A stretch of 64,000 nt of DNA from Mycolicibacterium sp. CBMA 226 (GCF_009729075.1 NZ_VTGY01000035.1:1-64000); one strand, 5' to 3'; positions 1-9,046 are shown, counted from the stretch's first letter. Program-made: numbers and translations. The notes: generated from the letters alone by a model not told the origin.

Positions 1-2
1 GT

Positions 3-2120
3 CCCCGTCCGGGTGGTGGCCCGCGTCCCGGCGGTGCCGGTGGCGGCGGTAACTACCGCGGCGGTGGCGCCGGTGGTGGCGCAGGTGCTGGTGCCGGTGC
101 CGGTGGCGGCGGCTTCCGTGGTCGTCCCGGTGGTGGCGGCGGCGCTCCCGGTGGCGGTGGCCCCGGTGGTGGTGGCGGCGGTCGCCCCGGTCAGCGCGGC
201 GGTGCCGCGGGTGCTTTCGGGCGTCCCGGTGGCGCGCCCCGTCGTGGCCGTAAGTCGAAGCGCGCAAAACGCGCCGAATACGAGAACATGCAGGCGCCGA
301 TCGTCGGTGGCGTGCGGTTGCCGCACGGCAACGGCGAGGTCATCCGCCTCGCTCGCGGCGCGTCGCTGAGTGACTTCGCCGAGAAGATCAACGCCAACCC
401 GGCTTCGCTGGTGCAGGCGCTGTTCAACCTGGGTGAGATGGTGACCGCCACCCAGTCGGTGGGCGATGAGACCCTCGAGCTGCTGGGCAGCGAGATGAAC
501 TACGTCGTGCAGGTCGTGTCCCCGGAGGACGAGGACCGCGAACTGCTCGAGTCGTTCGACCTCACCTACGGCGAGGACGCCGGCGACGAGGACGACCTGG
601 CCAGCCGGCCGCCGGTGGTCACCGTCATGGGCCACGTCGACCACGGTAAGACGCGACTGCTGGACACCATCCGTAAGGCGAACGTCCGTGAGGGCGAAGC
701 CGGTGGCATCACGCAGCACATCGGCGCCTACCAGGTGCTGACCGAGCTGGACGGCAACGAGCGTCTGGTGACGTTCATCGACACCCCGGGTCACGAGGCG
801 TTCACCGCCATGCGTGCCCGCGGTGCCAAGGCCACCGACATCGCGATCCTGGTGGTCGCCGCCGACGACGGCGTCATGCCGCAGACGGTGGAGGCAATCA
901 ACCACGCGCAGGCCGCTGACGTGCCGATCGTGGTGGCGGTCAACAAGATCGACAAGGAAGGCGCGGATCCGCAGAAGATCCGGGCGCAGCTGACCGAGTA
1001 CAACCTGGTGGCCGAGGAGTACGGCGGCGACACCATGTTTGTCGACATCTCGGCCAAGCAGGGCACCAACATCGACGGGCTGCTCGAAGCGGTGCTGTTG
1101 ACCGCGGATGCCTCGCTGGACCTGCGGGCCAACCCCGACATGGAGGCCCAGGGTGTGGCCATCGAGGCGCACCTGGACCGCGGTCGCGGCCCGGTCGCCA
1201 CGGTGCTCATTCAGCGCGGCACGCTGCGCGTCGGCGACTCGATCGTCGCCGGCGACGCCTACGGCCGCGTCCGCCGCATGGTCGACGAACACGGCGAAGA
1301 CGTCCATGAGGCGTTGCCGTCGCGTCCCGTCCAGGTCGTCGGTTTCACCTCGGTGCCCGGCGCAGGTGACAACCTGTTGGTCGTCGACGAGGACCGCATC
1401 GCCCGGCAGATCGCCGACCGGCGCAGCGCGCGCAAGCGCAACGCGCTGGCCGCACGCTCGCGCAAGCGCATCAGCCTGGAAGACCTGGATTCGGCGCTGA
1501 AGGAAACCAGCCAGCTGAACCTGATCCTCAAGGGCGACAACTCGGGCACCGTCGAGGCGCTCGAGGAGGCCTTGATGGGCATCCAGATCGACGACGAGGT
1601 GGAACTGCGCGTCATCGACCGCGGCGTCGGTGGTGTCACCGAGACCAACGTCAACCTGGCTTCGGCCTCGGACGCGATCATCATCGGCTTCAACGTCCGT
1701 GCCGAGGGCAAGGCGACGGAGCTGGCGAACCGTGAGGGTGTCGAGATCCGGTACTACTCGGTGATCTACCAGGCCATCGACGAGATCGAGAGCGCGCTCA
1801 AGGGCATGCTCAAGCCGGTCTACGAGGAGAAGGAGCTCGGCCGCGCCGAGATCCGCGCCATCTTCCGGTCGTCGAAGATCGGCAACATCGCTGGTTGCCT
1901 CGTGCAGTCGGGCCTCATGCGGCGTAACGCCAAGGCCCGCCTGCTGCGCGACAACATCGTCATCGCCGAGAACCTCACGGTGTCTTCGCTCAAGCGCGAG
2001 AAGGACGATGTCACCGAGGTCCGCGAAGGTTACGAATGCGGTCTGACGCTGACGTACAACGACATCAAGGAAGGCGACGTCATCGAGACGTACGAACTCG
2101 TCGAGAAGGCTCGTACTTAG
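3..2120 (+). CDS. infB: Translation initiation factor IF-2, 5' end cut by the window
   Basis: GTPase that places initiator fMet-tRNA on the 30S subunit and promotes 70S joining. The open frame runs in from the left edge, so the start lies outside. Bases 3 to about 240 encode a very Gly/Pro/Arg-rich tract, typical of the unstructured N-terminal half of actinobacterial IF-2. The G domain follows: G1 GHVDHGKT at 630-653, then DTPGHE near 780 and NKID near 942. The C-terminal beta-barrel and fMet-tRNA binding domains end at the TAG at 2118-2120. rbfA follows after 33 bases, the conserved order. Family assignment is certain; only the N-terminus is missing. Confidence 0.98.
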   Translation, partial: PRPGGGPRPGGAGGGGNYRGGGAGGGAGAGAGAGGGGFRGRPGGGGGAPGGGGPGGGGGGRPGQRGGAAGAFGRPGGAPRRGRKSKRAKRAEYENMQAPIVGGVRLPHGNGEVIRLARGASLSDFAEKINANPASLVQALFNLGEMVTATQSVGDETLELLGSEMNYVVQVVSPEDEDRELLESFDLTYGEDAGDEDDLASRPPVVTVMGHVDHGKTRLLDTIRKANVREGEAGGITQHIGAYQVLTELDGNERLVTFIDTPGHEAFTAMRARGAKATDIAILVVAADDGVMPQTVEAINHAQAADVPIVVAVNKIDKEGADPQKIRAQLTEYNLVAEEYGGDTMFVDISAKQGTNIDGLLEAVLLTADASLDLRANPDMEAQGVAIEAHLDRGRGPVATVLIQRGTLRVGDSIVAGDAYGRVRRMVDEHGEDVHEALPSRPVQVVGFTSVPGAGDNLLVVDEDRIARQIADRRSARKRNALAARSRKRISLEDLDSALKETSQLNLILKGDNSGTVEALEEALMGIQIDDEVELRVIDRGVGGVTETNVNLASASDAIIIGFNVRAEGKATELANREGVEIRYYSVIYQAIDEIESALKGMLKPVYEEKELGRAEIRAIFRSSKIGNIAGCLVQSGLMRRNAKARLLRDNIVIAENLTVSSLKREKDDVTEVREGYECGLTLTYNDIKEGDVIETYELVEKART

Positions 2121-2153
2121 TGATGAGCGCTTGCGCGAAGAACAGAGGGCAGT

Positions 2154-2630
2154 GTGGCTGATCCAGCCAGAGCGAAAAGGTTGGCCAAGCGCATTTCGAC
2201 GATCGTCGCTTCGGCGATCGAATACGAGATCAAGGATCCGCGGCTCGACGGCGTGACGATCACCGATGCCAAGATGACCGGTGATCTGCACGACGCCACG
2301 CTGTACTACACGGTCATCGGGACCAGCCTCGACGAGGAGCCGGATTACGCCGGTGTCGCGGCTGCCCTGGAGAAGGCCAAGGGTGCGTTGCGCTCGAAGG
2401 TCGGTGCGGGAACCGGAGTCCGGTTCACCCCGACGCTGACTTTCGAGCGCGACACCGTGCCCGATGCGGCTCTGAAAATGGAGGAGCTGCTGGCCCGGGC
2501 TCGTGCCGCTGACGAGGACGTGGCGCGCATCCGCGAGGGTGCCAAGCACGCCGGTGACGCCGATCCGTACCGTGTGGTGGTGGACAGCGATTCCGAGGAT
2601 GCAGGTGACGGCGATCGAACCGACGACTGA
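2154..2630 (+). CDS. rbfA: Ribosome-binding factor A
   Basis: RbfA is a small KH-fold protein that binds the 30S subunit and helps mature the 16S rRNA 5' end. The 158-residue product opens with ADPARAKRLAKRI and carries the family block EIKDPRLDGVTITD near residues 24-37. The GTG start at 2154 follows a GAGGG Shine-Dalgarno. It is longer than many RbfA proteins because of an acidic, low-complexity C-terminal tail (last ~25 residues, Asp/Glu-rich). It lies between infB and nrnA in what looks like one transcript. Confidence 0.95.
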   Translation: MADPARAKRLAKRISTIVASAIEYEIKDPRLDGVTITDAKMTGDLHDATLYYTVIGTSLDEEPDYAGVAAALEKAKGALRSKVGAGTGVRFTPTLTFERDTVPDAALKMEELLARARAADEDVARIREGAKHAGDADPYRVVVDSDSEDAGDGDRTDD

Positions 2631-3606
2631 GATTCGGCCACAGGGCGCGCGGGTTGACGCGCGCGGTGCGGCCGACTTACTCGGTGCGGTCGACAGCGTC
2701 AGCGTGGTCGCCCACGTCTACCCTGACGCCGACACCATCGGCGCGGGCCTGGCGCTCGCATTGGTGCTGAGCGAAGCCGGTAAGGATGTGCAGGTCGGAT
2801 TCGCCGCTCCTGCGACCGTGCCGGATTCGCTGCAGACCCTGCCCGGTGGGCATCTGTTGGTGCCGCCGGACCAGATGCGTCCCGACGCCGACCTGGTGGT
2901 CACAGTCGACATCCCGAGTGTGAACCGGCTGGGGTCGCTGGCCAAGCTGGCCGATCCCGGACGGCAGGTGCTGGTGATCGATCACCACGCCTCGAACCGG
3001 TTGTTCGGTACCGCGAATTTCGTTGACCCGTCGGCAGATTCGACCACCATGCTGGTGGCCGAACTGCTGGACGCGTGGGGCAAGCCGATCGAGCTGCCGG
3101 TGGCGCACTGCCTCTACGCAGGGCTGACCACCGACACGGGCTCGTTCCGGTGGGCCAGTCCCCGGGCGTATCGGCTCGCGGCGCGGCTGCTCGACATCGG
3201 CGTCGACAATGCCGCGGTCAGTCGCGCGCTGCTGGACACGCACCCGTACTCGTGGCTGCCCATGCTGTCCCGCGTGCTGTCGACGGCGTGCCTGGTGCCC
3301 GACGCCGCCGGCGGCAAAGGCCTGGTGTACGCCGTTGTGTCGCACCAGGAATACGCGGCTGCCCGATCCGAAGAGGTCGAGAGCATCGTGGACATCGTGC
3401 GGACCACGTCCGAGGCCGAGGTGGCCGCTGTGCTCAAAGAGATCGAGCCGGGGCAGTGGTCGGTGTCCCTGCGGGCGAAGACCCAAGTCGACGTGTCGGT
3501 GTTGGCCAGTTCGTTCGGTGGCGGCGGTCATCGCTTCGCGGCGGGCTACTCACCGACCGGCACCGCCGACCACGTCGTCGCGGCCCTCATCGCCGCGCTG
3601 TCATAG
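2605..3606 (+). CDS. nrnA: DHH-family oligoribonuclease / pAp phosphatase NrnA
   Basis: DHH-DHHA1 phosphoesterase. The family degrades short RNA oligonucleotides and dephosphorylates 3'-phosphoadenosine 5'-phosphate; mycobacterial members also act on cyclic dinucleotides. Visible motifs are HVYPDAD near residue 35 (metal site), VIDHHASN (the DHH signature) and GGGGHRFAAG near the C-terminus (DHHA1). I chose the GTG at 2605, giving MTAIEPTTEI, because the GAGG at 2595-2598 is well spaced and the product (333 aa) then matches the family N-terminus; an ATG at 2599 is an alternative. The gene overlaps rbfA by 26 bases, implying translational coupling. Confidence 0.93.
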   Translation: MTAIEPTTEIRPQGARVDARGAADLLGAVDSVSVVAHVYPDADTIGAGLALALVLSEAGKDVQVGFAAPATVPDSLQTLPGGHLLVPPDQMRPDADLVVTVDIPSVNRLGSLAKLADPGRQVLVIDHHASNRLFGTANFVDPSADSTTMLVAELLDAWGKPIELPVAHCLYAGLTTDTGSFRWASPRAYRLAARLLDIGVDNAAVSRALLDTHPYSWLPMLSRVLSTACLVPDAAGGKGLVYAVVSHQEYAAARSEEVESIVDIVRTTSEAEVAAVLKEIEPGQWSVSLRAKTQVDVSVLASSFGGGGHRFAAGYSPTGTADHVVAALIAALS

Positions 3607-3632
3607 CTCGCCATTGCCCGTGCCAGCCCCTT

Positions 3633-3707
3633 TCCCGCGAGCGTGCGCGTCTGTACCCCAACACGCCGCGTCAGGCGTGCATTTCCGTCGCGCTCGTCGG
3701 CGACGAG
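3633..3707. repeat. Structured intergenic repeat, copy A
   Basis: This segment resembles 5024-5113 over most of its length: TCCCGCGAGCG, CGCGTCTG, ACACGCCG and CGTGCA blocks occur in the same order. It ends in a short hairpin, CTCGTCG/CGACGAG with a one-base loop, at 3693-3707. Copy B has CTCATCG/CGATGAG at the equivalent place, so one base pair has changed on both sides. It lies just ahead of the dinF start and so may be part of its 5' leader. Confidence 0.6.
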
Positions 3708-3717
3708 GGTGCGCGTC

Positions 3718-5016
3718 ATGACCACAGAGGTGACCGGCCGTCGCATCGCGGGGCTGGCTTTCCCGGCGCTCGGGGTGCTGGCCGCCGAGCCGATCTATCT
3801 CCTGCTGGACACTGCGGTCGTCGGCCGGTTGGGCGCGTTGCCCTTGGCCGGGCTGGCGGTCGGCGGGCTGATTCTGAGCCTGGTCGGGTCGCAGCTGACG
3901 TTCCTGTCGTACGGCACGACGTCGCGGTCGGCCCGGAGCTTCGGTGCGGGCGACCGGGCCGGTGCGGTCGGAGAAGGGGTGCAGGCCACCTGGCTGGCGC
4001 TGGCCCTCGGCGTGGTGATCGTCGTCTTGGTGCAGGCGCTCGCGCCATTTCTGCTCACGGCCATCGCCGGGCCTCGTGGCGGCATCGCCGAGACCGCGCT
4101 GCCGTGGCTGCGGGTCGCGATCCTGGCCGTGCCGGCAATCCTGATGTCCATGGCCGGCAACGGCTGGCTGCGGGGCGTGCAGGACACGGTGCGGCCGCTG
4201 CGGTATGTGCTTGTCGGCGTGGGTATTTCGGCGATGCTGTGCCCGTTGTTGGTCTTCGGGTGGCTCGGCTTGCCACGGTTCGGTCTGACGGGCTCGGCGG
4301 TGGCGAACCTCGTGGGGCAGTGGATCGCCGCGGCGCTGTTCGGGTATGCGCTGCTGTCCGAACGGGTTTCGCTGCGGCTCCGGCCCGACGTACTGCGCGC
4401 TCAACTGACCATGGGCCGTGACCTGGTGCTGCGGTCCCTGGCGTTCCAGGTGTGTTTCCTGTCCGCCGGTGCGGTCGCCGCCCGGTTCGGTGCGGCCGCC
4501 GTCGCCGCGCATCAGGTGGTGCTGCAGCTGTGGAATTTCCTTGCGCTGGTGCTGGATTCGCTGGCCATCGCGGCGCAATCGCTGGTCGGTGCGGCCCTTG
4601 GAGCGGGGGAGCCGGCGCACGCCAAGACGGTGGCGCGGCGGGTGACGGTCTACTCGGCCGCCGCGGCGACGGTGCTGGCGTTGGTGTTCGCGCTGGGCGC
4701 TGGTGTGCTACCGGCTGTGTTCACCGCCGACCACGCGGTGCGGGCGCAGATCGGCATCCCGTGGTGGTTCATGGTGGCCCAATTGCCCATCGCCGGAATT
4801 GTTTTCGCCCTCGATGGGGTGCTGCTCGGCGCCGGTGACGCGAAGTTCATGCGCAACGCCACCCTGATCAGCGGACTCGTCGGCTTCCTGCCGTTGATCT
4901 GGTTGTCCCTGGCGTTCGGCTGGGGCCTGGCCGGTATCTGGTCCGGCCTGAGCACGTTCCTGGTGCTGCGGCTGCTGTTCGTCGGCTGGCGTGCGCTGTC
5001 CGGCCGCTGGGCTTGA
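3718..5016 (+). CDS. dinF: MATE-family multidrug/toxic compound exporter DinF
   Basis: Polytopic inner-membrane exporter of the MATE superfamily, which expels cationic or oxidised compounds using a sodium or proton gradient. The 432-residue product is almost entirely hydrophobic with about twelve predicted membrane helices in two homologous halves. Examples are PIYLLLDTAVVGRLG near residue 24 and the matching HQVVLQLWNFLALVLDSLAIA in the second half. The ATG at 3718 (MTTEVTGRRIAG) fits the family; an in-frame ATG at 3643 would read through repeat copy A and is unlikely. The gene follows nrnA, the usual mycobacterial order. Its substrate cannot be read from sequence. Confidence 0.92.
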   Translation: MTTEVTGRRIAGLAFPALGVLAAEPIYLLLDTAVVGRLGALPLAGLAVGGLILSLVGSQLTFLSYGTTSRSARSFGAGDRAGAVGEGVQATWLALALGVVIVVLVQALAPFLLTAIAGPRGGIAETALPWLRVAILAVPAILMSMAGNGWLRGVQDTVRPLRYVLVGVGISAMLCPLLVFGWLGLPRFGLTGSAVANLVGQWIAAALFGYALLSERVSLRLRPDVLRAQLTMGRDLVLRSLAFQVCFLSAGAVAARFGAAAVAAHQVVLQLWNFLALVLDSLAIAAQSLVGAALGAGEPAHAKTVARRVTVYSAAAATVLALVFALGAGVLPAVFTADHAVRAQIGIPWWFMVAQLPIAGIVFALDGVLLGAGDAKFMRNATLISGLVGFLPLIWLSLAFGWGLAGIWSGLSTFLVLRLLFVGWRALSGRWA

Positions 5017-5023
5017 GCACGTC

Positions 5024-5113
5024 TCCCGCGAGCGACCGCGTCTGCACCCGACACGCCGTGTTTTTCGTGCAAGAACGTCCCGCTCATCGCCGATGAGCGG
5101 GACGTTCTTGCAC
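5024..5113. repeat. Structured repeat copy B containing a perfect 47-bp palindrome
   Basis: The left part (5024-5066) repeats the blocks seen at 3633-3682. The right part, 5067-5113, is a perfect inverted repeat: 23 bases, one central C, then the exact reverse complement. It lies between the convergent ends of dinF and the enoyl-CoA hydratase gene, so a bidirectional terminator is the simplest role, although no T-tract follows. Confidence 0.8.
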
Positions 5114-5129
5114 AGCTGGAGCGAGGTAA

Positions 5130-5879
5130 CTACACCTGGGTGCGGCCGCGCTGCATGACTGCGTCGCGGTTGGCGGCGATGTCGTTGCCGCTGGACGCGT
5201 CCATCCACTTGCGGGCCGACGCGGCTTCGATCCACAGGCCGGCGTCGGTCTGCGAGCCGTCGATCTTGTGGTACGAGTCCAGCAGCGCCCGCACGGCGTT
5301 CTGGTTGTTGCCGACGATCGAGGCCGCGATGCGGCGCGCGGTCGGGAGCAGTTCGTCGTGCGGGACCACCTCGGTGACCAGGCCGGCTCGCAGCGCCTCA
5401 GTCGCAGACAGGTAGTCGCCAGTCAGGCTCATCCGGCGCGCCAGTCCGACGCCTGCCTTCTGCGGCAGCCGCACACTGAGACCCCAGGTTGGCAGGAGGC
5501 CCACGCGGGCATGGGTGTCGGCGAACTTCGCGTTCTCGGAGGCGATCAGGATGTCGCAGTACAGCGCCAGTTCGAGGCCACCGGTGACGACCGCGCCGTT
5601 GATGGCACCGATCACGGGCTTGGTCATGTTGGGCCACTTGGGCGAGATGTCCGGGAGGTCCGCGCCTTCGCCGAGTTCCTTGAGATCCAGGCCGGCGCAG
5701 AACACCGGGTCGGCGCCCGTCAGGATCACCACATCGACGTCCGGGTCGGCCTCGGCCTGGCGCAGCGCGCCGTAGAAGGCATCACGCAGTTCGTAGGACA
5801 GCGCGTTCCGGGACTTGGGCCGGTTCAGCGTCAGGGTGCGAACCCGGTCGGTGGTGTCGATCAGTAGGACGTCGGTCAC
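5130..5879 (-). CDS. Enoyl-CoA hydratase/isomerase (EchA16-like)
   Basis: Crotonase-fold enzyme that hydrates or isomerises enoyl-CoA thioesters, probably in fatty-acid or sterol catabolism. The 249-residue protein shows the oxyanion-hole segments DPVFCAGLDLKEL (~65) and INGAVVTGGLELALYCDI (~97), and the block HARVGLLPTWGLSVRLPQ. I chose the GTG at 5879 because AAGGAG lies five bases upstream and the protein then begins MTDVLLIDTTDRV, as in M. tuberculosis EchA16. A longer form starting at 5903 has no such site. Substrate unknown. Divergent from the DUF2277 gene. Confidence 0.9.
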   Translation of the reverse strand: MTDVLLIDTTDRVRTLTLNRPKSRNALSYELRDAFYGALRQAEADPDVDVVILTGADPVFCAGLDLKELGEGADLPDISPKWPNMTKPVIGAINGAVVTGGLELALYCDILIASENAKFADTHARVGLLPTWGLSVRLPQKAGVGLARRMSLTGDYLSATEALRAGLVTEVVPHDELLPTARRIAASIVGNNQNAVRALLDSYHKIDGSQTDAGLWIEAASARKWMDASSGNDIAANRDAVMQRGRTQV

Positions 5880-5950
5880 GTTGGCTCCTTGCTTGGCGGT
5901 CACCCACCGACACCGTAACTTGTGGCTCGCACGCGCCTATCGTGGAGGCC

Positions 5951-6217
5951 ATGTGCCGCAACATCACCGAACTGCGTGGCCTGGAACCGGCCGCCACGGC
6001 CGAGGAGATCGAGGCCGCCGCGCGCCAGTACATCCGCAAGGTCAGCGGGATCACCCGTCCCACCGCCGCCAATGTCGACGCTTTCGAAGCCGCAGTCGCC
6101 GAGGTCACGGCCGTCACCGAGCGACTGCTGAACCAGCTGCCGGCCCGGCGCCAGCCACCCAAGACCGTGCCGCCGCTGCGGCGGCCCGAGGTGCAGGCGA
6201 GGTTGGCCGCCAAGTGA
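5951..6217 (+). CDS. DUF2277 domain protein
   Basis: Small 88-residue protein beginning MCRNITELRGLEPAATAEEI, the hallmark N-terminus of DUF2277, with the family block YIRKVSGITRPTAANVDAF in the middle. The ATG at 5951 is preferred over the one at 5942 because GGAGG (5944-5948) lies just ahead and the family starts MCRNI. Function unknown; the family is often found beside DNA-processing genes. The stop codon overlaps the GTG of the next gene, so the two are probably translated together. Confidence 0.85.
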   Translation: MCRNITELRGLEPAATAEEIEAAARQYIRKVSGITRPTAANVDAFEAAVAEVTAVTERLLNQLPARRQPPKTVPPLRRPEVQARLAAK

Positions 6218-6762
6218 ATTCGCCCGCGCTCAAAGAGTGGGGCGCGGCGGTGCAGGCGCTACTCGACGGCCGCCAGACGGTGCTGCTGCGCAAGGGCGGG
6301 ATCGGGGAGAAGCGTTTTCAGGTATCGGCGCCGGAGTTCGTGTTCTTCCCGACGGTCGAGCATAGCCACGCGGAACGGGTCCGGCCCGAGTTCACCGACC
6401 TTCTCGACCGCGCCGCCGGAGACAGCACCGAAACCGAGGTGGTTCTGCGCGCCGGCGCGAAAGTCGTTGCCGCCGTGGCAGTTGAGCGTCCAGAACAGCT
6501 GGATGCCATCGCCGATCTGCACATCTGGACCGCGCAGTCTGTTCAGAACGACCGGCTGGATTTCCGGCCCCGGCACCGGCTGACGGTCCTGGTGGTGCAG
6601 GCGAAACCGCTCGCGGCACCGGTGCGGTTGCCGCGCAGGCCGGACTACGCGGGCTGCCGCAGCTGGGTGGACCTGCCGGTCACACCTGAGTGGGGCCGGC
6701 CGGTGCACGACGACGCAGTACTGGCCGCCGTTGCCCAGCGGGTGCGTGCCTCAGTCGGCTGA
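6214..6762 (+). CDS. DUF1802 family protein
   Basis: Protein of 182 residues starting at the GTG at 6214, which overlaps the stop of the DUF2277 gene (GTGA). The N-terminal text LKEWGAAVQALLDGRQTVLLRKGGI, here split across residues 5-30, is typical of DUF1802. A central segment FVFFPTVEHSHAERV and a charged C-terminal half follow. Function is not known. It converges on, and overlaps by 12 bases, the hydrolase gene on the other strand. Confidence 0.8.
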   Translation: MNSPALKEWGAAVQALLDGRQTVLLRKGGIGEKRFQVSAPEFVFFPTVEHSHAERVRPEFTDLLDRAAGDSTETEVVLRAGAKVVAAVAVERPEQLDAIADLHIWTAQSVQNDRLDFRPRHRLTVLVVQAKPLAAPVRLPRRPDYAGCRSWVDLPVTPEWGRPVHDDAVLAAVAQRVRASVG

Positions 6763-8394
6763 CAGGGCCACCGCCGGCAGCAGCAGCCGCGACGTCCCGC
6801 CCGCGCCGTGATGCACCGTGTGCGTCGCCGGCACCATGCGCTCACCGGAGACGACGGGCTCGCCGGTGCCGAGGTTGCGGTCATACCTCGGGTGGCAGCC
6901 GCCTGCGATGACCACCCGCAGCCGCGACCCGGCCGGGATCCGGTGCGCGACGGCGTCGAGCTCGAGCCGGAGGGTCTCGGGTTCGTCCGAAGGTGTTGTG
7001 AGCCGGCGGAATCCATCGCTGACGTTGCGGGACTTACCCTTTGCGTCGACGACGCTGAGCCGGACGAAGATGTCCCGGTATCGGTTGTCGCAGGACTGAG
7101 CCAGCTCGACCACCGGGTTGCCGACGAGGTACAGGTCGTCGACGAGCGGCTCACCGGTGAAGTCGACGACGTCGGGCCGCCGGCTGAGCGCAGAGTCCTC
7201 CTGGTAACCCGCAGCCGACGACAGCAGCCGACCGCCCAACGTGGGCGTCGGCGCGGCCGGATCGAAGGTGAACCGCGACGGGGGCGCCGTGTCGGCGGGC
7301 ACGGTCGGGCCGAGCCGGTGTGCGGGCTGTAGGTACAGCTCGAGTTCGGTGGCAGCCGGTGGCCAGTCCGGCATCGCCAGCCAGCTCTGCCCGTTGACCT
7401 CGACCCGGACGGCCGCGCGTTCGGATGCCGGGGCGCGCTCGGCCAGGTGGGCGTCGAGCCAGGCCAGTGATTCGCGCAGCACCGTCGCGCCACCACGCGT
7501 CATCACCTGGGTGTGGGTCCACGATCCGATGGTCACCGCTGTCGGCACGCCGCGCGACTTCAGGCGCTGAAACTGCGTCAGGGTTTGTTCCAGGAACAAG
7601 TCCTGCCACCCGCCGATGAGCAGCACCGGCACGTCGACCTTGTCGAGCGTGTCGCTGAACGCCATCTTCTCCCAGAACGGGTCGGTGCCGTCAGGATGGC
7701 TCAGCCACGATTCGTACCAGGGTGCCCCGGAACCGAGCAGCCGACGTGCGGCGGCCCCCGCGGGTGCCTGTGTGTGGGTACGGGCGACCAGGCGTGGTGC
7801 CAGGAACCGCCGGGCCAGCACGGCCAGCGGCGGATCTTCCTGGTGCGCCATCATGTCGCTCCAGCCCAAGAAGTTGTCGAGCGTGAATGATCCTGTACCC
7901 CAAGTTGATTCGGCGAAATTGTGCGGGCCGACCATGATGATCGCGGCCTTCAGTTCGGGCGGGGGTTCGGTGAGCAGTGCCCACTGGGTGAAGCCCAGGT
8001 ACGACAACCCCATCGTGGCGAAGGACCCGGTGAACCACGGTTGGTCACGCAACCAGGCGGCGGTGTCCACGGCGTCGGCGATCTCGTTGACCATCGGTTC
8101 GAAGTCGCCGCCGGAGCCGAACGTGCCGCGCACACTCTGCAGCAGAACGTGATACCCGCGGCGGGCGTACGCCGCACCGAATACCGGGCCGAACGGGAAG
8201 CCGCGACCATAGGGGCACCGCACCAACAGGGTGCCCACGGCGGTGCCGGTGGGGGCGTAGTGGCTGCCGACCAGTTCGACGCCGTCACGCATCGGGGTCA
8301 TGACGCGACTGACGGTGTAGTCGGTCGTCGGCGGCGGGACGTCGAGGATGCGGCTCAGCAACCGGGAGCCGAGATGGGCGATGCGGGAGCTCAC
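6751..8394 (-). CDS. CocE/NonD-type alpha/beta hydrolase (X-Pro dipeptidyl-peptidase family)
   Basis: Serine hydrolase of the CocE/S15 family acting on esters or acyl-proline peptides. The 547-residue protein has an N-terminal alpha/beta-hydrolase domain and a C-terminal jelly-roll domain, the family arrangement. Candidate triad: Ser in TMGLSYLGFTQW (~140), Asp in GGWQDLFLEQ, and His in GSWTHTQVMTRGG. The C-terminal domain contains RLELDAVAHRIPAGSRLRVV, typical of the X-Pro C-terminal fold. No signal peptide is evident. The GTG at 8394 is the first in-frame start. Substrate unknown. Confidence 0.88.
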   Translation of the reverse strand: MSSRIAHLGSRLLSRILDVPPPTTDYTVSRVMTPMRDGVELVGSHYAPTGTAVGTLLVRCPYGRGFPFGPVFGAAYARRGYHVLLQSVRGTFGSGGDFEPMVNEIADAVDTAAWLRDQPWFTGSFATMGLSYLGFTQWALLTEPPPELKAAIIMVGPHNFAESTWGTGSFTLDNFLGWSDMMAHQEDPPLAVLARRFLAPRLVARTHTQAPAGAAARRLLGSGAPWYESWLSHPDGTDPFWEKMAFSDTLDKVDVPVLLIGGWQDLFLEQTLTQFQRLKSRGVPTAVTIGSWTHTQVMTRGGATVLRESLAWLDAHLAERAPASERAAVRVEVNGQSWLAMPDWPPAATELELYLQPAHRLGPTVPADTAPPSRFTFDPAAPTPTLGGRLLSSAAGYQEDSALSRRPDVVDFTGEPLVDDLYLVGNPVVELAQSCDNRYRDIFVRLSVVDAKGKSRNVSDGFRRLTTPSDEPETLRLELDAVAHRIPAGSRLRVVIAGGCHPRYDRNLGTGEPVVSGERMVPATHTVHHGAGGTSRLLLPAVALSAD

Positions 8395-8452
8395 CCTTCG
8401 GAGGGTACCGATCCGTACCGGTCGGCGCCGTGCCCGCTGGTGCAGCCGGAAA

Positions 8453-9046
8453 TTAGAACTTGTAGAACGGCACCAGCTGGTTGGCGCGCTGCAGGTTGGT
8501 CTGCAGGCAGTCCGGTCGGTCCGGTGACTCGATCGGCGAGTAGAACAGTGACTGGTTGATCAGCCCGTAGCTGGTCTTGAAAGTGATCATGCAGGTCACC
8601 CACCAGCGGTCATTCCAGTCGGTCGGCTTCATGATCCAGTACTGCGCGGCGCGGTGACCGGCGATGTTGAGCTCGACGGCGTCGGCGGGCAGCGTCTGCT
8701 CGTAGGTGCGCCAGACGATCGGCTCGACAGCCATCTGGTAGTTGCCGGCGTCGTAGTGGCAGCGGAGGCCGTCCTCATGGTCGGGCGGGGTCAAGCCCAG
8801 ACCCATGGCGTTGATGGCGTCGAGGGGGATCTGGTCGCAAGGATCGAACGGGCTCGGGTTCGTCGTGGCGATGATTGGCGACTTGATGGTGCTGCTGACC
8901 GGGGCCATCGGGGCGGAAGTCGAACGCAAGTCGACGGCGTTACCGCCGGTGGGCGTCACGGGGTTGGTCTGTGTGACCACCACACCTGCTGTCACGAGCG
9001 CACACAGCGCCGACAACAGACGCAGTTTCCCGGCCATCGCTGCCAT
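8453..9046 (-). CDS. Secreted/anchored DUF3558-like protein
   Basis: Protein of 197 residues with an N-terminal hydrophobic stretch (LRLLSALCALVTAGVVV, ~8-24) followed by a Pro/Thr/Ser-rich linker, so it is probably exported. The mature part begins with FDPCDQIPLDAINAMGL, resembling DUF3558 (DPC...L...GL), and contains Cys residues that could pair outside the cell. There is no lipobox cysteine after the hydrophobic stretch, unlike many DUF3558 lipoproteins, so it is more likely a secreted or tethered protein. The ATG at 9046 has AAGGGG upstream. Function unknown. Confidence 0.75.
   Translation of the reverse strand: MAAMAGKLRLLSALCALVTAGVVVTQTNPVTPTGGNAVDLRSTSAPMAPVSSTIKSPIIATTNPSPFDPCDQIPLDAINAMGLGLTPPDHEDGLRCHYDAGNYQMAVEPIVWRTYEQTLPADAVELNIAGHRAAQYWIMKPTDWNDRWWVTCMITFKTSYGLINQSLFYSPIESPDRPDCLQTNLQRANQLVPFYKF

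Noticed and set aside
5067..5113. Riboswitch or attachment site reading of the perfect palindrome
   Set aside because: There is no tRNA, integrase or conserved aptamer around; a hairpin repeat or terminator explains it better.
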